A stretch of 8,711 nt of DNA, from NCBI GenBank assembly GCA_009699565.1, contig WLNX01000066.1:1-8711 (forward strand), in the 5' to 3' direction. The position numbers and the translations under genes are program-made. The notes below the pieces were generated by a model. It was not told the origin of the DNA and did not search any database. It saw only the letters and a list, made by a program, of their open reading frames with translations. Each line of letters begins with the position of its first letter. The stretch's first letter is position 1. Of the stretch, positions 6,271-8,711 are shown piece by piece. This stretch comes from Actinomycetota bacterium (lineage in GTDB: Bacteria > Actinomycetota > Thermoleophilia > Solirubrobacterales > Solirubrobacteraceae).

Positions 6271-6738
6271 ATGCTGCATTGTCCCGAATGCGCCTTCGCA
6301 AACGCCGAAGGAGCCAAATACTGCCAAAAATGTGGCGCTTTTTTGGGCGAACCGGGCGAGGACGACCGCGAGTCGACAGCCAGCTACCGGATCGACGATG
6401 TCAGCGGAGAATTCATCCCCGTCGACCTCGACGACATGCTCGAGGAGGAAGGGGCACTCCTCGTCGTCCGGGGGAGTGGCCGCGCAGGCGAGAGCTTTGC
6501 GCTCAACGCCGACCGGCTCACGATCGGGCGCGGTCCGGAGAGCAACATCTTCCTTGACGACATCACCGTCTCACGCGATCACGCGCTGCTAGTGCGCCGT
6601 CACGAGCACTGGTTTCTAGACGATCTCGGATCGTTGAACGGAACCTATGTCAACCGCCGACGAATTGACACGCAGCAGCTCTCGGACGCGGACGAGCTTC
6701 AGATTGGCAAGTACAAACTGACCTTCCTTTCCCGCTAG
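6271..6738 (+). CDS. garA: GarA-type FHA-domain protein with N-terminal zinc ribbon
   Basis: With the ATG at 6271 the protein is 155 residues. It opens with a zinc ribbon, Cys4-x2-Cys7 and Cys18-x2-Cys21 (CPEC, CQKC). An acidic linker follows containing ESTASYRID (34-42), which resembles the ETTS phospho-site segment of mycobacterial GarA and corynebacterial OdhI. The FHA domain covers about 62-153, with phosphothreonine-binding signatures IGR (Arg87), TVSRDHA (Ser101, His104) and GSLNGTYVN (Asn123). From memory, the FHA part is close to GarA (IFLDD, TVSR, GSLNGTYVN and QIGK are shared). GarA is known to inhibit 2-oxoglutarate dehydrogenase and NAD-glutamate dehydrogenase until phosphorylated by PknG or PknB; that role is inferred here. 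The zinc ribbon is not in mycobacterial GarA. The next gene is an Rv1828-like regulator, as in mycobacteria, which supports orthology. The frame is open upstream, but the extension only overlaps the pgsA-like gene. Confidence 0.85.
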   Translation: MLHCPECAFANAEGAKYCQKCGAFLGEPGEDDRESTASYRIDDVSGEFIPVDLDDMLEEEGALLVVRGSGRAGESFALNADRLTIGRGPESNIFLDDITVSRDHALLVRRHEHWFLDDLGSLNGTYVNRRRIDTQQLSDADELQIGKYKLTFLSR

Positions 6739-6741
6739 ACG

Positions 6742-7509
6742 ATGCCTTCCGCCCGAGACGCACAGCGCACGATTGCCTCCTCACCGGCACGCCCAGAGCC
6801 GCGGCGCGCCAAGCCGATGACAATCGGATCGGTCTGCAAGTCGCTCGAGCGCGAGTTTCCCGACATCTCAATCTCGAAGATTCGCTATCTCGAAAACCAG
6901 CGACTCCTGACTCCCAGGCGAACACCGGGCGGCTACCGGCTCTACTCCCCGGAGGACGTAGCGCGGCTGCGGACGATTCTGCGCCTGCAGCGCGACGAGT
7001 TCTTGCCGCTCCGGGTCATCCGACAGGAGCTAGCTATCGGACGAACGGCCGCCGATCCGGATCCCCTCAAGACTGGAACCTCGACGCGAGCGCAGCCGAG
7101 GCGGCTGCCGGCGGTTGTCTCCAAGTCGGACGGGCAGCTGCGAACCCTCGGCGAACTGCTGGAGGCCACCGAAGCGGACGAGTCGCTTGTGCGCGAGCTC
7201 GAAGATTTTAAGATCGTCAAGCCGACAACTTATGGCGACCAGGCGCTATACGACGACGATCAGTGCGAGATCGTAAGGGCAGCAGTGGAGCTCTCCCGCT
7301 ACGGAGTCGCTGCGCGAAACCTGCGGGTCTTTAAGACCTCAGCAGACCGCGAGTCGGCGCTTCTCCAGCAAATTCTGGCGCCCTCGCTGCGCTCCCGTAA
7401 CGCCGACAGGCGCAGTGAGGCGACCGAGGCGCTTGAGGATCTTGCCGCGGTGACTACTCACCTGAAGCACCTGCTGCTGATCGGCGACCTCCGTGCGCTG
7501 CTCTCCTAG
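6742..7509 (+). CDS. MerR-family transcriptional regulator, Rv1828-like
   Basis: The 255-residue DNA-binding protein has a MerR-type winged helix-turn-helix at about 27-70 (TIGSVCKSLEREFPDISISKIRYLE, shown here in part; then TPRRTPGGYRLYSPEDVARLR), followed by the helix QRDEFLPLRVIRQEL. A Pro/Arg-rich linker leads to a C-terminal domain (about 130-255) that is not a metal-sensing Cys motif but resembles the effector domain of M. tuberculosis Rv1828 (compare GVAARNLRVFKTSADRES and the LLIGDLRALL end). Those similarities are from memory. It starts 3 bp after the garA stop, so it is almost certainly in the same transcript. The ATG at 6742 lacks a Shine-Dalgarno, and the first 25 residues are outside the HTH. 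An ATG at 6817, directly before TIGSV, is a plausible alternative start. Its target genes and ligand are unknown. Confidence 0.88.
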   Translation: MPSARDAQRTIASSPARPEPRRAKPMTIGSVCKSLEREFPDISISKIRYLENQRLLTPRRTPGGYRLYSPEDVARLRTILRLQRDEFLPLRVIRQELAIGRTAADPDPLKTGTSTRAQPRRLPAVVSKSDGQLRTLGELLEATEADESLVRELEDFKIVKPTTYGDQALYDDDQCEIVRAAVELSRYGVAARNLRVFKTSADRESALLQQILAPSLRSRNADRRSEATEALEDLAAVTTHLKHLLLIGDLRALLS

Positions 7510-7548
7510 CGCCGCGGCCTTCGCCGCACCCCGCCTCAAGTCATTGCC

Positions 7549-7995
7549 GTGGCCCGCGTAACCGGCCAAATTCATCTTGCCTCCAACCCCCAAGCGGTGT
7601 GGAGTCATGTCAGCGACCCACGCAGACTTGCCGACTGGTGGCCGAGGGTCTCTAGAGTCGATCTGAACGGCGCTGACGGGTTCACAGAGGTCCTCAAGAC
7701 CGAGAAAGGAAGGGACGTCAGAGCCGACTTCGTGACCGACGAACGCGCAGCGGAACGCATCTGGCAGTTCTCGCAGGAACTCACCGACACTCCCTTTGAA
7801 CGGGTGCTTCGCTCGGCCCAGACGACGATCGCCCTCGAACCCGCGGCCGACGCCACGACCGTCGTGTCGCTTACCCTTGATCGGAAGCTGCGCGGACTCG
7901 GGCGCTTCGGGGGACCGATCATGCGCAAGGCAATCGCCCTGCAGATAAACGAAGCGCTACAGATGCTGGGGGAAATTCATGGCACCGTCGACTGA
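7549..7995 (+). CDS. SRPBCC (START-like) superfamily protein
   Basis: The 148-residue protein starts at a GTG (MARVTGQIHLASNPQAVWSHV). The pattern of a first beta strand, then P-x-VW-x-x-(V/I)-SDP-x-x-x-x-WWP-x-V, is that of the SRPBCC fold (polyketide cyclase/dehydrase or CoxG-like proteins), which encloses a hydrophobic ligand. The end, with IMRKAIALQINEALQMLGEI, is the long C-terminal helix of that fold. The length is usual. There is no signal peptide, so it is cytoplasmic. It lies 39 bp after the MerR gene and overlaps the following oxidase gene by 17 bp, which suggests linked expression with that oxidase. The ligand is unknown; a lipid is a reasonable guess from the neighbours. No good ribosome binding site is seen, so the start is less certain than the fold. 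Confidence 0.75.
   Translation: MARVTGQIHLASNPQAVWSHVSDPRRLADWWPRVSRVDLNGADGFTEVLKTEKGRDVRADFVTDERAAERIWQFSQELTDTPFERVLRSAQTTIALEPAADATTVVSLTLDRKLRGLGRFGGPIMRKAIALQINEALQMLGEIHGTVD
7968..7973 (+). promoter_or_regulatory. Ribosome binding site of the FAD-dependent oxidase gene
   Basis: GGGGGA lies 5 bases before the ATG at 7979, inside the end of the SRPBCC gene. It supports 7979 as the start over the in-frame ATG at 7997, which lacks such a site. Confidence 0.55.
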
Positions 7996-8711
7996 GATGC
8001 GGCACTGGGGATGGGGAGAGGACCGCTTTGCCGGTGAGCTGCCGGCAAACGTCGAAGGATGGCTTGGCGGGCGCTTTGGTCAGCCGCTGCGCGCATTGAC
8101 ACCGGCCCCTGAAGCATCCGCGGTCCGAATCACGAAGAGCGCACTCAGCAAGAAGGCAATCTCCAAGCTCGCCTCCGTTGTCGGATCCGCCAACGTCCGA
8201 ACCGACCACGGCAGCCGCCTGATTCACGCCGCCGGCAAGGGCTACCCGGACCTGATCTCGATGAGGTCCGACCGCAAGGTGCCGGCTCCGGATGCGGTCG
8301 TCTACCCGGCGTCGCACAGCGAAATCCGTTCGCTTCTCAAGATCTGCTCAAAGGTTGGGATCGCCGTAGTGCCGTTCGGGGGCGGAACCAGCGTGGTCGG
8401 CGGGGTAACGCCACTGAAGGGCAAGTTCGACAGTGTCATCACGCTCGACTTGGGACGCATGCGGGAGCTCATTTCGCTTGACGAGCGTTCAAGGACCGCC
8501 GTCTTCTCTGCCGGCCTCAGGGGGCCGGAGCTTGAGCACCTGCTGCGCGAGCGCGGCTTCACACTTGGACACTTCCCACAAAGCTTTGAGTACTCGACCG
8601 TCGGAGGCTGGGTGGCCACCCGCTCAGCAGGGCAGGCCTCAAGCGGATACGGGCGAATAGACGAGAAGCTGCTCGGCGCCAAGCTCGCGGCCCCGGCAGG
8701 AGAGCTGGACC
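7979..8711 (+). CDS. FAD-binding oxidase, alkylglycerone-phosphate synthase-like (3' end outside window)
   Basis: The frame is open from the ATG at 7979 to the window end (244 codons seen). An N-terminal MRHWGWGEDRF, starting at residue 7, is typical of alkyldihydroxyacetone-phosphate synthase relatives. The PCMH-type FAD-binding domain follows: PDAVVYPASHSEI, then FGGGTSVVGG (133-142), the loop contacting the FAD pyrophosphate, and GHFPQSFEYSTVGGWVATRSAG (about 197-218; the STVGGWV box is at 206-212), the second flavin-binding stretch. In eukaryotes this enzyme swaps the acyl chain of acyl-DHAP for a fatty alcohol, the first ether-lipid step. Bacterial members may do this or may be D-lactate or glycolate dehydrogenase-like oxidases, and the missing C-terminal substrate domain would decide. 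It is probably coupled to the SRPBCC gene by the 17-bp overlap. Confidence 0.85.
   Translation, partial: MAPSTEMRHWGWGEDRFAGELPANVEGWLGGRFGQPLRALTPAPEASAVRITKSALSKKAISKLASVVGSANVRTDHGSRLIHAAGKGYPDLISMRSDRKVPAPDAVVYPASHSEIRSLLKICSKVGIAVVPFGGGTSVVGGVTPLKGKFDSVITLDLGRMRELISLDERSRTAVFSAGLRGPELEHLLRERGFTLGHFPQSFEYSTVGGWVATRSAGQASSGYGRIDEKLLGAKLAAPAGELD

Noticed and set aside
7514..7527. GCGGC-CTTC-GCCGC hairpin after the MerR gene as a terminator
   Set aside because: The stem is only 5 bp with no T-run, and the next gene is close and co-directional.
1..8711. CRISPR arrays, insertion sequences, tRNA genes, phage or defence-system genes
   Set aside because: No regularly spaced repeats, transposase motifs, cloverleaf-like sequence or defence-type proteins were found; the gene content looks like ordinary chromosome.

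Overview
The window is about 8.7 kb of high-GC, gene-dense bacterial chromosome. I read it as an actinomycete-like organism, possibly one of the deep-branching Thermoleophilia (Solirubrobacterales). This rests on a GarA-type FHA protein followed directly by an ortholog of mycobacterial Rv1828 (MerR family), a bacterial-type ProRS, GTG starts, promoter-like elements that would give leaderless mRNAs, and secreted clan GH-A glycoside hydrolase-like proteins that I associate with that class. The lineage is an inference. I see no mobile element, CRISPR array, tRNA or rRNA gene.

Left part (1-3834). A C-terminal fragment of an unrecognised plus-strand gene ends at 167. It converges, with only 6 bp between stops, on a minus-strand block read in the order sodA (Mn-type superoxide dismutase), then two tandem paralogous secreted TIM-barrel glycosidase-like genes. 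The downstream paralog has lost the Asn that precedes the catalytic acid/base Glu in this clan.

Centre (3835-3906). The short sodA/proS gap carries a perfect 10-bp inverted repeat. Each arm contains a TAGGCT element placed as a -10 box for the gene on its side. The arms also resemble half-sites of DtxR/IdeR/MntR operators, so this may be a shared control site.

Right part (3907-8711). Six plus-strand genes are tightly packed: proS, a CDP-alcohol phosphatidyltransferase (pgsA-like), garA with an extra N-terminal zinc ribbon, the Rv1828-like MerR regulator, an SRPBCC-fold protein, and the 5' part of an FAD-dependent oxidase related to alkylglycerone-phosphate synthase. Overlaps of 4 and 17 bp and a gap of 3 bp suggest coupled expression. 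A good sigma70-type promoter inside the pgsA-garA gap would start a second transcript at the garA ATG. The block combines translation, membrane lipid synthesis and a likely phospho-switch controlling 2-oxoglutarate/glutamate metabolism.

I do not see an unmistakably new system. The points most worth checking are the zinc-ribbon GarA, the sodA/proS inverted repeat, the NEP-to-YEP glycosidase paralog, and the lipid-gene clustering. Every gap between genes is shorter than 75 bp, so no long stretch is unexplained.
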